The notes under the pieces: model-generated | The model's input: the letters and a program-made list of their open reading frames with translations, nothing else | Databases searched by the model: none | Told to the model about the DNA's origin: nothing | From: Enterobacter wuhouensis | Lineage (GTDB): Bacteria; Pseudomonadota; Gammaproteobacteria; Enterobacterales; Enterobacteriaceae | Direction of reading: 5' to 3' | NCBI RefSeq assembly: GCF_004331265.1 | Contig: NZ_SJOO01000009.1 | Location: 1 to 64,000 of the forward strand | DNA: 64,000 nt | Position numbers and translations under genes: made by a program | Shown: piece by piece, positions 7,855 through 16,662 of the stretch | Layout of the letters: the number at the start of each line of letters is the position of its first letter | Numbering within the stretch: position 1 is the stretch's first letter

Positions 7855-9660
7855 TTATTCAAATTCATCCCAGCCGTCGAGCTGGCGTCGTTCCTGCTGC
7901 ATCTCGCGCTGGAAGATCTCCTCCAGCTCGCGACGTGCTTCCCGCACGCGGGAGATCTGCGCCGTGTCGCTGTGCACAGGCATCAGCTCGCGCAGCATCC
8001 GCATATCCAGCCTGCGGAAGTGCATCTGGGCACGCTGGGCCTGATGGGGATGCATGCCCAGCGACACCAGCGCCTTGCGCCCCAGCTCCAGCGCGCTCGA
8101 GAACGTCTCGCGGGAGAAGTGTTTCACACCCGCCTGCAAAAGTTCGTGAGCTTCAACACGTCCGCGCGCACGCGCCAGAATATGCAGATGCGGGAAATGT
8201 TGCTGGCATAGCTCCACCAGCTTCATCGTATCTTCCGGATCGTTACAGGTGATGACGATAGACTCTGCCGCTTCCGCCCCGGCCGAGCGCAGCAGTTCAA
8301 GCTGGGTCGCGTCGCCGTAGTAAACCTTATAGCCATATTTGCGCATCAGGTTGACCGCGCTGATATCGCGCTCCAGCACCGTGATGCGCATTTTGTTCGC
8401 CATCAGCAGGCGACCAATGACCTGTCCGAAACGGCCAAACCCCACAACAATCACCTGCGGCTTATCGTCTTCCACCCACGGGGCCTCATCCTCATCATCC
8501 ACCGGGTTCAGGCGGCGGGAGAGCATTTTATCCACCAGCTTCATCAGCAGCGGCGTGGTCATCATCGACAGCGTCACCGTTACCAGCAGCAGCGCCATCT
8601 GGTCGTCTTTAAACAGTTTCTGGGAAGATGCGGTAGAGAACAGCACAAACGCGAACTCTCCCCCCTGGCTTAACACGCTGGCGAACTGCATTCTTTCCGA
8701 GCTGCGCAGCCCGTAAACGCGTGCCAGGACGTAGAGCACCAGCGTCTTCACCGCGACCAGCACGGCGACGCTCGCAATCACCCACAGCAGATGGGTATAG
8801 AGCACGCCCAGATTCAGCGCCATGCCCACCGAAATAAAGAACAGCCCTAACAGCAGCCCCTTAAAGGGATCGATGGCTGTTTCCAGCTCGTGTCGATATT
8901 CACTCTCGGCGAGCAGTACCCCGGCGATGAACGTACCGAGCGCCATAGACAGCCCCAGCGCGTCCATAAACAGCGCAGACCCGAGCACCAGCAGCAGCGT
9001 CGCGGCGGTAAAGACTTCGCGCACCCCCGAGGCGGCAATAAAGCGGAACACCGGGCGCAGCAGGAAACGTCCGCCAATCAGCATCCCCGCGAAGGCCAGC
9101 ACCTTCATGGAGACTTTCACCCAGTCGAAATGATCGTCACCGGAACCGGCCAGCAGCGGCACCAGCGCCAGCGCCGGGATCACCGCCAAATCCTGGAACA
9201 GCAGCACCGAAAAGCCCAGCTGTCCGGCTTCGTTACGGTTCATGCCTTTGTCGCGCATCAGCTGCAGCGCCATTGCGGTGGAGGACATCGCCAGGCCAAT
9301 CCCGCCGATTGTCGCCGCCTGCCACGAGAAGTCCGTCATCATCAGCAGTCCGGCAAGGATCGCCGCGCTGAACAACACCTGCGCCGCGCCCACGCCGAAG
9401 ATAGAGCGACGGAGCTGCCACAGCTTGGACGGGTTCAGCTCCAGGCCGATGATAAACATCAGGAAGACGACGCCCAGCTCGGAGAAGTGGAGGATCTCAT
9501 CCACATCGCTGATGAATCCCAGCCCCCAGGGGCCAATGGCAATACCGGCTAACAGATAGCCCAGCACCGCGCCGATGCCGATACGGGCGGCCAGCGGCAC
9601 CGCGACCACCGCCGCGAACAGAAACAGCACCCCGGCAAGCAGGAGATTTGATCCTTCCAT
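7855..9660 (-). CDS. kefB: Glutathione-regulated potassium-efflux system protein KefB
   Basis: KefB is an inner-membrane K+/H+ antiporter of the CPA2 family that is gated by glutathione adducts and lowers cytoplasmic pH during electrophile stress. The start is ATG 9660 (MEGSNLLLAGVLFLF), giving 601 residues as in E. coli; codons upstream lie inside kefG. About 12 membrane segments cover residues 5-380. An RCK/TrkA-N domain follows from about residue 400, with the nucleotide-binding motif VIVVGFGRFGQVIG. The start overlaps the kefG stop as ATGA, so the two are coupled. Confidence 0.97.
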   Translation of the reverse strand: MEGSNLLLAGVLFLFAAVVAVPLAARIGIGAVLGYLLAGIAIGPWGLGFISDVDEILHFSELGVVFLMFIIGLELNPSKLWQLRRSIFGVGAAQVLFSAAILAGLLMMTDFSWQAATIGGIGLAMSSTAMALQLMRDKGMNRNEAGQLGFSVLLFQDLAVIPALALVPLLAGSGDDHFDWVKVSMKVLAFAGMLIGGRFLLRPVFRFIAASGVREVFTAATLLLVLGSALFMDALGLSMALGTFIAGVLLAESEYRHELETAIDPFKGLLLGLFFISVGMALNLGVLYTHLLWVIASVAVLVAVKTLVLYVLARVYGLRSSERMQFASVLSQGGEFAFVLFSTASSQKLFKDDQMALLLVTVTLSMMTTPLLMKLVDKMLSRRLNPVDDEDEAPWVEDDKPQVIVVGFGRFGQVIGRLLMANKMRITVLERDISAVNLMRKYGYKVYYGDATQLELLRSAGAEAAESIVITCNDPEDTMKLVELCQQHFPHLHILARARGRVEAHELLQAGVKHFSRETFSSALELGRKALVSLGMHPHQAQRAQMHFRRLDMRMLRELMPVHSDTAQISRVREARRELEEIFQREMQQERRQLDGWDEFE

Positions 9661-10214
9661 CAGCGACCTCCTGCCGGAATGGGTGACGCCAGCCATTCAC
9701 CGTAGGCTCTGGCATGGCTCGCCAGCGCTTTCGGCTCCTGTCGCCGTGCCCAGTAAACGATAATCGGGCTCATCCAGTGCATGCGGCACATCGCCGCCGT
9801 CAGCTCGAACGGCCGCAGAATATCGCTCATCGGATAGCGGTTCAGCCCGTCGTGGCGGTAGGCGCTCTCCGGCTCGCCGGTAGTGATAACGCTACGCCAG
9901 TACTTTCCCGCGAGCTGGTTGCCCCCCACCCCGCTGGAAAAGCCCCGGCTCAGCACGCGGTCCAGCCACTCTTTGAGCAGCGCCGGACAGCTATAGGTAT
10001 AAAGCGGATGCTGGAACACGATCACGTCATGCTGACGCAGCAGTTCCTGCTCGTAAGGAATATCGATAAAGAAATCAGGATAGTGCGCGTAGAGATCGTG
10101 CACCGTTACGTTGCTGAGCTGTGTGGCCGGCTTAAGCAGCACCCGGTTCGCCACCGAGTCCTGAGATTCCGGATGGGCATACAGCAGCAGCACTTTCGCT
10201 GTCTGAGACATCAC
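9660..10214 (-). CDS. kefG: KefB ancillary quinone oxidoreductase KefG
   Basis: KefG is a flavodoxin-like NAD(P)H:quinone oxidoreductase needed for full KefB activity. The 184-residue protein has the N-terminal VLLLYAHPESQDS motif, the HPLYTYSCPALLKEWLDRV segment and GKYWRSVITTGEPESAY, as in this flavoprotein family. The start is GTG 10214, matching the E. coli length; an ATG follows at 10211 and is an alternative. It precedes kefB with a 4-base overlap and is divergent from yheS. Confidence 0.95.
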   Translation of the reverse strand: MMSQTAKVLLLYAHPESQDSVANRVLLKPATQLSNVTVHDLYAHYPDFFIDIPYEQELLRQHDVIVFQHPLYTYSCPALLKEWLDRVLSRGFSSGVGGNQLAGKYWRSVITTGEPESAYRHDGLNRYPMSDILRPFELTAAMCRMHWMSPIIVYWARRQEPKALASHARAYGEWLASPIPAGGR

Positions 10215-10343
10215 TCCCCTCCCGGTTCTGTTTTTGTGTATTGTTGTCGTTTTGGGCTACCATGGCGGCCCGGTGGGGAAAGTGGCCCACACCTTACATT
10301 ATCATAATGACAAATTAACATAGTCGGAACATACGGCGCTTCT

Positions 10344-12248
10344 ATGATTGTTTTCTCCTCGTTACAAATTCGTCGCGGCGTGCGCGTCCTGCTGGATAAC
10401 GCGACCGCTACCATCAACCCGGGCCAAAAGGTGGGTCTGGTCGGCAAAAACGGCTGCGGTAAATCGACCCTGCTCGCCCTGCTGAAAAACGAGATTAGCG
10501 CTGATGGCGGTAACTTTACCTATCCGGGGAACTGGCAGCTGGCCTGGGTTAACCAGGAGACGCCTGCGCTGAGCGAACCGGCGCTCGACTATGTTATCGA
10601 CGGCGACCGCGAATACCGCAGGCTTGAGGCGGAACTCAACGCCGCCAACGAGCGCAACGACGGCCACGCCATTGCCACCGTTCATGGCAAGCTGGACGCC
10701 ATCGACGCCTGGACCATTCGCTCCCGCGCCTCCAGCCTGCTGCACGGTCTGGGCTTTAGCAACGAACAGCTTGAACGCCCGGTCAGCGACTTCTCCGGCG
10801 GCTGGCGCATGCGCCTTAACCTGGCCCAGGCGCTGATCTGCCGCTCCGACCTTTTGCTGCTCGATGAACCCACCAACCACCTCGATCTTGATGCCGTTAT
10901 TTGGCTGGAGAAGTGGCTCAAGAGCTATCAGGGCACTCTGATTCTGATCTCCCACGACCGCGACTTCCTCGACCCGGTGGTGGATAAAATCATCCATATC
11001 GAACAGCAAACGATGTTCGAGTACACCGGCAACTACAGCTCCTTCGAGCGCCAGCGCGCGACGCGTCTTGCCCAGCAGCAGTCCATGTACGAAAGCCAGC
11101 AGCAGCGCGTGGCGCACCTGCAGAGCTTCGTGGATCGCTTTAAGGCCAAGGCCTCAAAAGCGAAGCAGGCCCAGAGCCGCATCAAGATGCTGGAGCGCAT
11201 GGAGATGATTGCCCCGGCGCACGTGGATAACCCGTTCCACTTCAGCTTCCGCGCGCCGGAAAGCCTGCCAAACCCGCTCCTGAAGATGGAAAAAGTGAGC
11301 GCGGGCTATGCCGACCGCATTATTCTCGACTCCATCAAGCTCAACCTGGTCCCGGGTTCACGTATCGGCCTGCTGGGGCGTAACGGTGCCGGTAAATCAA
11401 CGCTGATCAAACTGCTGGCGGGCGAGCTTAACCCGGTCAGCGGTGAAATCGGCCTGGCGAAAGGCATCAAGCTGGGCTACTTCGCCCAGCATCAGCTGGA
11501 ATTTTTACGCGCGGATGAATCGCCGATTCAGCACCTGGCGCGTCTGGCGCCGCAGGAGATGGAGCAAAAGCTGCGCGACTACCTCGGCGGCTTCGGCTTC
11601 CAGGGGGATAAGGTCACCGAAAACACCGAGCGTTTCTCCGGGGGCGAAAAAGCCCGTCTGGTGCTTGCGCTGATCGTCTGGCAGCGCCCGAACCTGCTGC
11701 TGCTCGATGAACCGACCAACCACCTGGATCTCGACATGCGCCAGGCGCTGACCGAAGCGCTGATTGAGTTCGAAGGCGCGCTGGTTGTCGTCTCGCACGA
11801 CCGCCACCTGATCCGCTCCACCACGGACGATCTCTATTTAGTCCACGGCGGCAAAGTCGAACCGTTCGACGGCGACCTTGAAGACTATCAGCAGTGGCTG
11901 ACGGACGTGCAGAAGCAGGAAAACCAGCCGGAAGAGTCAGCGAAGGACAACGCCAACAGCGCGCAGTCGCGTAAAGACCAGAAGCGCCGCGAGGCGGAGC
12001 TGCGCACCCAGACGCAGCCGCTGCGCAAGGAAATCGCCCGTCTTGAAAAAGAGATGGAAAAGCTCAACGCCACGCTTGCCGCCGTTGAAGAGAAGCTGGG
12101 CGACAGCGGGCTGTACGATCAGAGCCGCAAGGCTGAGCTGACCGACTGCCTGCAAACCCAGGCAAAAACCAAATCCAGCCTCGAGGAGTGTGAAATGGCG
12201 TGGCTGGACGCGCAGGAGCAGCTGGAAGCGATGCTGCAGGCCGACTAA
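10344..12248 (+). CDS. yheS: ABC-F family ATPase YheS
   Basis: ABC-F proteins bind the ribosomal E site and act on stalled ribosomes; they have no membrane domain. The 634-residue protein holds two ATP-binding cassettes: Walker A GLVGKNGCGKST near residue 35 and GLLGRNGAGKST near residue 345, each with an SGG signature and LLLLDEPTNHLDL Walker B. A linker with the basic segment RFKAKASKAKQAQSRIK joins them. A charged C-terminal coiled coil covers about residues 530-634. In E. coli the next gene is yheT; here the mdc cluster intervenes and mdcR begins 15 bases later. Confidence 0.97.
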   Translation: MIVFSSLQIRRGVRVLLDNATATINPGQKVGLVGKNGCGKSTLLALLKNEISADGGNFTYPGNWQLAWVNQETPALSEPALDYVIDGDREYRRLEAELNAANERNDGHAIATVHGKLDAIDAWTIRSRASSLLHGLGFSNEQLERPVSDFSGGWRMRLNLAQALICRSDLLLLDEPTNHLDLDAVIWLEKWLKSYQGTLILISHDRDFLDPVVDKIIHIEQQTMFEYTGNYSSFERQRATRLAQQQSMYESQQQRVAHLQSFVDRFKAKASKAKQAQSRIKMLERMEMIAPAHVDNPFHFSFRAPESLPNPLLKMEKVSAGYADRIILDSIKLNLVPGSRIGLLGRNGAGKSTLIKLLAGELNPVSGEIGLAKGIKLGYFAQHQLEFLRADESPIQHLARLAPQEMEQKLRDYLGGFGFQGDKVTENTERFSGGEKARLVLALIVWQRPNLLLLDEPTNHLDLDMRQALTEALIEFEGALVVVSHDRHLIRSTTDDLYLVHGGKVEPFDGDLEDYQQWLTDVQKQENQPEESAKDNANSAQSRKDQKRREAELRTQTQPLRKEIARLEKEMEKLNATLAAVEEKLGDSGLYDQSRKAELTDCLQTQAKTKSSLEECEMAWLDAQEQLEAMLQAD

Positions 12249-12263
12249 CACGCCGGGAGGGTT

Positions 12264-13196
12264 ATGGGTTTCGATATCACGAGCGAGATTACGTTCCGCA
12301 AGCTCAGCATCTTCATGACCTTCATGGAGAAGGGCAATATCGCGCGCACCGCCGAAACGCTTGGCCTGAGCGGCGTCAGCGTTCACCGCGCGCTGCACAC
12401 GCTGGAAGAGAACGTGCGCTGTCCGCTCTTTACCCACAAAGGGCGTAACCTGATTGCGCTCCCCTCCGCGTGGACGCTGCTGGAGTATTGCCAGGAGGTG
12501 ATGCAGGTGATGGAGCGCGGGCTCGAGGAATCCCGCAAAATCGCCGGTATCGGCCAGGGGCGGCTGCGCGTGGGCACGCTCTACTCCCTGACGCTGGAAA
12601 CCGTGCCGCGCCTGATTATGGGCATGAAGCTCCGCCGTCCGGATCTGGAGATGGATCTGACGATGGGCTCCAACGACACCCTGCTGCACATGCTGGATGA
12701 GGGGTCGCTGGACGCGATCCTGATCTCTATCTCCGAAAGCGACATCGACCGTAACAGCCTCGAAGTGCTGCCCCTCTTCCACGACGACATTTTCCTTGCC
12801 GCCCCCGCCTCCGCCACGCTGAATACCAGCGGGCCCGCCGATCTGCGTGATTACAAAGACCAGAAATTTGTCGCCCTGGCGGAAGGGTTCGCCACGTATG
12901 CAGGGTTTCAGGAAGCGTTTCATATCGCCGGGTTCGAGCCGGAAATCGTCACCCGCGTGAATGATATTTTCTCGATGCTGAGCCTGGTGCAGGCGGGCGT
13001 TGGGTTTACGCTGATGCCGGGCAGGATGAAGAAAGTGTATGAGAATTCGGTGCAGCTGTTGAAGCTGGCGCAGCCGTACCAGATGCAGCAGCTTATCGCG
13101 ATCGTCTTTGCCCGTAACCGCGAGCAGGACCCGAGCCTGCGGGCATTAGCCGCCGAGGGGCGGATGTATGCGCGCAGCCTGCAGGAAAGTGTGTGA
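12264..13196 (+). CDS. mdcR: LysR family regulator of malonate utilisation
   Basis: The 310-residue protein has an N-terminal winged HTH (about residues 10-68; KGNIARTAETLGLSGVSVHRALHTLE) and a LysR effector-binding domain from about residue 92. It is called MdcR because it lies beside a complete mdc operon, as in Klebsiella, where MdcR controls that operon; the residue pattern also fits the MauR/MdcR group. It starts 15 bases after yheS on the same strand, preceded by GGGAGG, so read-through from yheS is possible. It converges with mdcH, with a REP element between. Confidence 0.88.
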   Translation: MGFDITSEITFRKLSIFMTFMEKGNIARTAETLGLSGVSVHRALHTLEENVRCPLFTHKGRNLIALPSAWTLLEYCQEVMQVMERGLEESRKIAGIGQGRLRVGTLYSLTLETVPRLIMGMKLRRPDLEMDLTMGSNDTLLHMLDEGSLDAILISISESDIDRNSLEVLPLFHDDIFLAAPASATLNTSGPADLRDYKDQKFVALAEGFATYAGFQEAFHIAGFEPEIVTRVNDIFSMLSLVQAGVGFTLMPGRMKKVYENSVQLLKLAQPYQMQQLIAIVFARNREQDPSLRALAAEGRMYARSLQESV

Positions 13197-13222
13197 TACA
13201 AAACAAGACAACCGAACCCGTA

Positions 13223-13252
13223 TGCCGGGTAAGGCGAAGCCGCCACCCGGCA
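13223..13252. repeat. REP element between mdcR and mdcH
   Basis: GCCGGGT and ACCCGGC arms enclose AAGGCGAAGCCGCC. It is near-identical to the element at 49948-49975. On the plus strand a run of six A follows rather than T, so on the minus strand the hairpin is preceded by T's and is not a classical terminator for mdcH. It fills the gap between two convergent genes, a usual REP position. Confidence 0.85.
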
Positions 13253-13257
13253 AAAAA

Positions 13258-14154
13258 TCACGCACGAAGCCGCTTCGCCAGATGTACCGCCACGTCCACC
13301 CCGCTGCGCTCCAGAGAAAGGGTCTCCCCTTCCCACGCTGCCTGACGCGTCAGGCAGGTTAAGATGCCGCCCGGCGGCATCTCAATTGCCAGCCGCGCTT
13401 CACGCTCGTTAGCGGAAATCACCGCCTCCTGCCAGCGCACGGTGCGCGCCATGTTCATCGCCAGATCGTCGGCAATCTTTTCCGGCTGCCAGAGCACGCG
13501 CCCGGTGCTGCCGCTCAGGTACGCGCAGCGCGGGCGGGAAAGGCTGACCGATTCAAACGCCGACGCCAGCTTTTGTGCCGGTTCCGCCAGCAGTTCGCAG
13601 TGCGACGGCACGCTCACCGCCAGCCGCCTGGCCTTGCTCGCCCCTTTCGCCAGCGCGCGTTCTGCCGCCTGCGCCATCCCGTCATCGCTTCCGGCGATCA
13701 CGATCTGCGTTTCGGCGTTCAGGTTGGCGATGTAGGTTCCGGTGCCTTGGATCAGCGTTTCCACCTGCGGCAGGGTTAAGCCCATGATGGCCGTCAGGCC
13801 GTAGCCGTGCGGGTACGCCTGCTCCATGAGGTCACCGCGCAGCGCCACCAGCCTCAGCGCGTCCGAAAAGTCCAGCGCACCCGCGATAACCGCCGCCGGA
13901 TAAGCGCCGATGGACAGCCCGCTGACGATATCCGGCGACACGCCGCGACGCTCCAGCTCGCGCGCCCAGGCCACGCCGGCAATCAGCAGCGAAAGCTGAA
14001 CCGCGCGGGTATGGGTTAACGAGGCGGCACTGTCGAGATTATCGACTTCATCCCCAAGCACCTCGCGCGCCTGAGCCAACTCCGTTCCCGGCAGGTTTTG
14101 CAGCATGCCTTCGTGCTGCGTGCCCTGCCCCGGAAAGGTAAACAGTATTTTCAT
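13258..14154 (-). CDS. mdcH: Malonate decarboxylase epsilon subunit (malonyl-CoA:ACP transacylase)
   Basis: MdcH charges the malonate decarboxylase carrier protein from malonyl-CoA to start the catalytic cycle. The start is ATG 14154 (MKILFTFPGQGTQ), giving 298 residues; upstream codons lie inside mdcG. The FabD-like motifs are clear: GQGTQ at residues 9-13, the GLSIG nucleophile elbow with Ser 81 and the SVPSHCELL histidine at 185. The start overlaps the mdcG stop as ATGA. It is the last gene of the mdcABCDEFGH operon. Confidence 0.95.
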   Translation of the reverse strand: MKILFTFPGQGTQHEGMLQNLPGTELAQAREVLGDEVDNLDSAASLTHTRAVQLSLLIAGVAWARELERRGVSPDIVSGLSIGAYPAAVIAGALDFSDALRLVALRGDLMEQAYPHGYGLTAIMGLTLPQVETLIQGTGTYIANLNAETQIVIAGSDDGMAQAAERALAKGASKARRLAVSVPSHCELLAEPAQKLASAFESVSLSRPRCAYLSGSTGRVLWQPEKIADDLAMNMARTVRWQEAVISANEREARLAIEMPPGGILTCLTRQAAWEGETLSLERSGVDVAVHLAKRLRA

Positions 14155-14771
14155 CACTCCTCCCTGCGCCACGGGTCCGCCACCAGGCGCGGCCCACATT
14201 GCGTTTTTAACAGCGTTTTGCCGTCGCGCAGCCACTCCGCCAGCGCGAATCCGCCCTCGGACGTATCCACCTGCGTATCCGCCCGACACAGCGCGCGGCC
14301 AAGCTGAGACTGCCAGGCTGTAAACGCGTCAGGAGAAACGGGCTGCGGGGCGCGGATCAGCAGGTCCAGATCGCTGTCGGCATGAATCACCGGAATACCG
14401 GTCGCCAGCGCATAGCCGGTGCTGCCGGTAATGCCCCACGTCCAGGGCCACGGCTGCTGAGCAAGCTGCAGCGCCACCTGAACCGGTGGCTGAGTCACAA
14501 AGGGCGAGCGCAGCAGATCGGCTGTAACGCTCAGGTCTTCAGGTGAAACCACGCGCAGCACGTTTTCCGGCTTCACCCATCCGGCCGCCCGCTGGTCGCG
14601 GCGCAATCCACGCACGCCAACGGGAATGCGGCCTTCACTATCAACATCACGCCGCACCACCACAGGCAGTCCAGTGTGCCAGGCCGCCTCCACCCAGGAT
14701 TCGGTGATGCCTTCCAGCGCGTCGCGCGCGGTAAGCCAGATGAGGTCGTGCGGTCGTAATGTTGTGGTCAT
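14154..14771 (-). CDS. mdcG: Phosphoribosyl-dephospho-CoA transferase (holo-ACP synthase) MdcG
   Basis: MdcG attaches the 2'-(5''-phosphoribosyl)-3'-dephospho-CoA prosthetic group to the serine of MdcC. The start is ATG 14771 (MTTTLRPHDLIW), giving 205 residues; the upstream open frame overlaps mdcF. Nucleotidyltransferase-like features are GSTGYALATG at residues 116-125 and DSDLD at 132-136, a probable metal-binding site. It follows mdcF by 2 bases and overlaps mdcH by 4. Confidence 0.94.
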   Translation of the reverse strand: MTTTLRPHDLIWLTARDALEGITESWVEAAWHTGLPVVVRRDVDSEGRIPVGVRGLRRDQRAAGWVKPENVLRVVSPEDLSVTADLLRSPFVTQPPVQVALQLAQQPWPWTWGITGSTGYALATGIPVIHADSDLDLLIRAPQPVSPDAFTAWQSQLGRALCRADTQVDTSEGGFALAEWLRDGKTLLKTQCGPRLVADPWRREE

Positions 14772-14773
14772 GA

Positions 14774-15733
14774 TTACATTCCTGAAGTCAGCGAGATAAA
14801 CAGCGGCAGCGACAGGATACACAGTACGGAGCTTAACAGCAGCACGGCTTCAGCATCCGGCGACTGCACGCCAAAGCGGTTACCGAACACCACGCCGAAG
14901 AAGCCTGCGGAGAGCGCAATCATCAGGATAGCGGTGATCGCCACGGAGCCGTGCAGGCCGAAGATCAAAACGATACCCCAGGCAATCGCTGGCTGAATCA
15001 GCAGCTTGGCGATGGTGGAGGTGATCACCATGGTATTGATCTGCAGCTTGCGGGCAGAGAGGATCACCCCGGTCAGGAACAGCGCGGCAGCGGTGGCGGA
15101 CAGCCCCAGCGGTTTAATCGCCGCAAGCACCAGTTCCGGCATTTTGATGCCGATGGCGGAAAGGATCACCCCCAGCAGCGGGCCCATCACGATCGGTTTC
15201 TTAATGGAACGCCACATCAGCACCGGCAGCATGGAGAGCGTTGAGCCGGAATTATTCCCTTCGGCGCGCGCTTTCTCACGCTCCAGAATCAGCAGGCAGA
15301 ACGGGGTCATCAGCACCGAACCGCAGGCGATAGAAACCGCCACGGAGAGCGACGTGGAAGAACTTTCACCCAGCACGCTGCCCAGAATCGGCAGACCGAG
15401 CGCCGCGTAGTTTGGCAGGGCAACGGTAAGCGTCAGCACCGCCGCGTCCTGCGGGGATTTTTTAAAGACTTTAGTGGCGAGGAAGTAGATTGCCGCATAG
15501 GTGATCCACATCGCCAGGGTAAGCACCAGGATCAGCGGCGACTGGGCCACGATGCCGGTCCACGGGGTTTGCACGGTGGCGCTGAACAGCGCGGCAGGCA
15601 GTGCAAAATCCATCACGAAAATATTGAGCAGGGAAACATTTTTGTTATCGACCATCTTTGCCTTACCGGCCCAGAATCCCAGCAGCATGATGACGAAAAT
15701 CGGTGCAAGAGCATGAACAATTACGTAAGTCAT
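14774..15733 (-). CDS. mdcF: Malonate transporter, auxin efflux carrier (AEC) family
   Basis: The 319-residue protein has about ten hydrophobic segments spread over its length and the fold of the AEC family, with two halves separated by a charged loop near residues 150-170. In Klebsiella the protein at this place in the operon is the proposed malonate importer. The ATG at 15733 follows an AGGTGAT ribosome-binding site. A 125-base gap holding GC-rich palindromes separates it from mdcE, the only sizeable break in this otherwise tightly packed operon. Specificity is inferred from context. Confidence 0.9.
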   Translation of the reverse strand: MTYVIVHALAPIFVIMLLGFWAGKAKMVDNKNVSLLNIFVMDFALPAALFSATVQTPWTGIVAQSPLILVLTLAMWITYAAIYFLATKVFKKSPQDAAVLTLTVALPNYAALGLPILGSVLGESSSTSLSVAVSIACGSVLMTPFCLLILEREKARAEGNNSGSTLSMLPVLMWRSIKKPIVMGPLLGVILSAIGIKMPELVLAAIKPLGLSATAAALFLTGVILSARKLQINTMVITSTIAKLLIQPAIAWGIVLIFGLHGSVAITAILMIALSAGFFGVVFGNRFGVQSPDAEAVLLLSSVLCILSLPLFISLTSGM

Positions 15734-15797
15734 AAATCACCTGTAGTAAAAAAGTTTTAGCACTGGCGCGATGTTTATTATTTTCAGGATGCAGGTT

Positions 15798-15823
15798 CCC
15801 GCGCGGGCGCAGCGGGCGCGCCC
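15798..15823. other. Two GC palindromes in the mdcE-mdcF gap
   Basis: CCCGCGCGGG (15798-15807) and GGGCGCGCCC (15814-15823) are perfect 10-bp palindromes 6 bases apart. Across them GGGCGC and GCGCCC can also form one hairpin with a 7-base loop. On the minus-strand mRNA there is no following U-run. They may set different expression for the enzyme genes and the downstream mdcF-G-H part; that is inference. Confidence 0.5.
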
Positions 15824-15858
15824 ACGGGGTTGTACATCTCTGGCAGGTCTCTTTTTAC

Positions 15859-16662
15859 TTACCAGCTGGCTCGCATACGTTCGCGTACGAGCGCCGAGCT
15901 GCGGCGGTTGTCAGCACCCAGACGGTTTTTCAACGTGGTGTCCTGACGTGCGTCACTGATGGCCTGCTGCAGGGTGGTTTTCACCTGCGCCAGATCGTTA
16001 TCGGATGGGGCATCCGGGTTGCTGATATCCAGCAGGTTAGAGAGCAGCCCCAGCGTGGCGTAGTTGCTGATGTCGTACGCCATCGGCGGAATGGTCGCCG
16101 CCAGTTTTTCCAGCGCCTCCACGGTGCGCAGCGTAATACGCGCCGCAGACTCTTTACCCATCGCGTGGATCAGCACGCCTTTGTCGTTAAAGGCGATCAG
16201 GCGGTTGGCCTGGTAGCCGTGCGCCAGAAACGCGCCGGACATCGCCTTGCCGACGATAAGACCAATCACCGGGTGGCCGGCCAGACGCGCGTTTGCATAC
16301 GCGGCAGCGGCTCCCGCCAGCGCCTGGTGGATACCAAACGCCTCTTCGCGACGGCCATAGGCCTGGCTTGGGACGTCGATCACCGCCACAATCGGGCGCT
16401 TCACGGCTTTATCGGCATCCGCCGCGACGGTTTCGCTGACCACCTTCGCCAGCGTCCAGCCTTCCAGCAGGCCGACCTCACCTTTCGCCGCCCGCGGGAA
16501 GTGGTTGTTGGCATCCGGCACCACGGCCACAAAGCGCACCGCCTCGCCGTTCAGCTCGCCGTCTGCCGCCTGCACGGACGGGCAAAGCCCTTCGATACGT
16601 TTGGCGTTCGGGGCGAGGGTTTCCAGCCAGAGTTCGCCACGGCTTATTGAATTACTCATCAT
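15859..16662 (-). CDS. mdcE: Malonate decarboxylase gamma subunit
   Basis: MdcE forms, with MdcD, the carboxyltransferase-like decarboxylase that releases CO2 from malonyl-S-ACP. The 267-residue protein shows a crotonase-like fold pattern, with RPIVAVIDVPSQAYGRREE near residue 90 and VIGLIVGKAMSGAFLAHGYQ near residue 130. Two ATG codons lie in tandem at 16662 and 16659, overlapping the mdcD stop. Order and coupling match Klebsiella mdcDE. Confidence 0.94.
   Translation of the reverse strand: MMSNSISRGELWLETLAPNAKRIEGLCPSVQAADGELNGEAVRFVAVVPDANNHFPRAAKGEVGLLEGWTLAKVVSETVAADADKAVKRPIVAVIDVPSQAYGRREEAFGIHQALAGAAAAYANARLAGHPVIGLIVGKAMSGAFLAHGYQANRLIAFNDKGVLIHAMGKESAARITLRTVEALEKLAATIPPMAYDISNYATLGLLSNLLDISNPDAPSDNDLAQVKTTLQQAISDARQDTTLKNRLGADNRRSSALVRERMRASW

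Noticed and set aside
10215..10343. Fur-like ATTATCATAATGA between kefG and yheS
   Set aside because: It covers only part of a Fur consensus, and neither gene family is known to respond to iron.
11937..12923. Open frame of 328 codons on the minus strand
   Set aside because: It spans the end of yheS and most of mdcR in antisense and matches no family.
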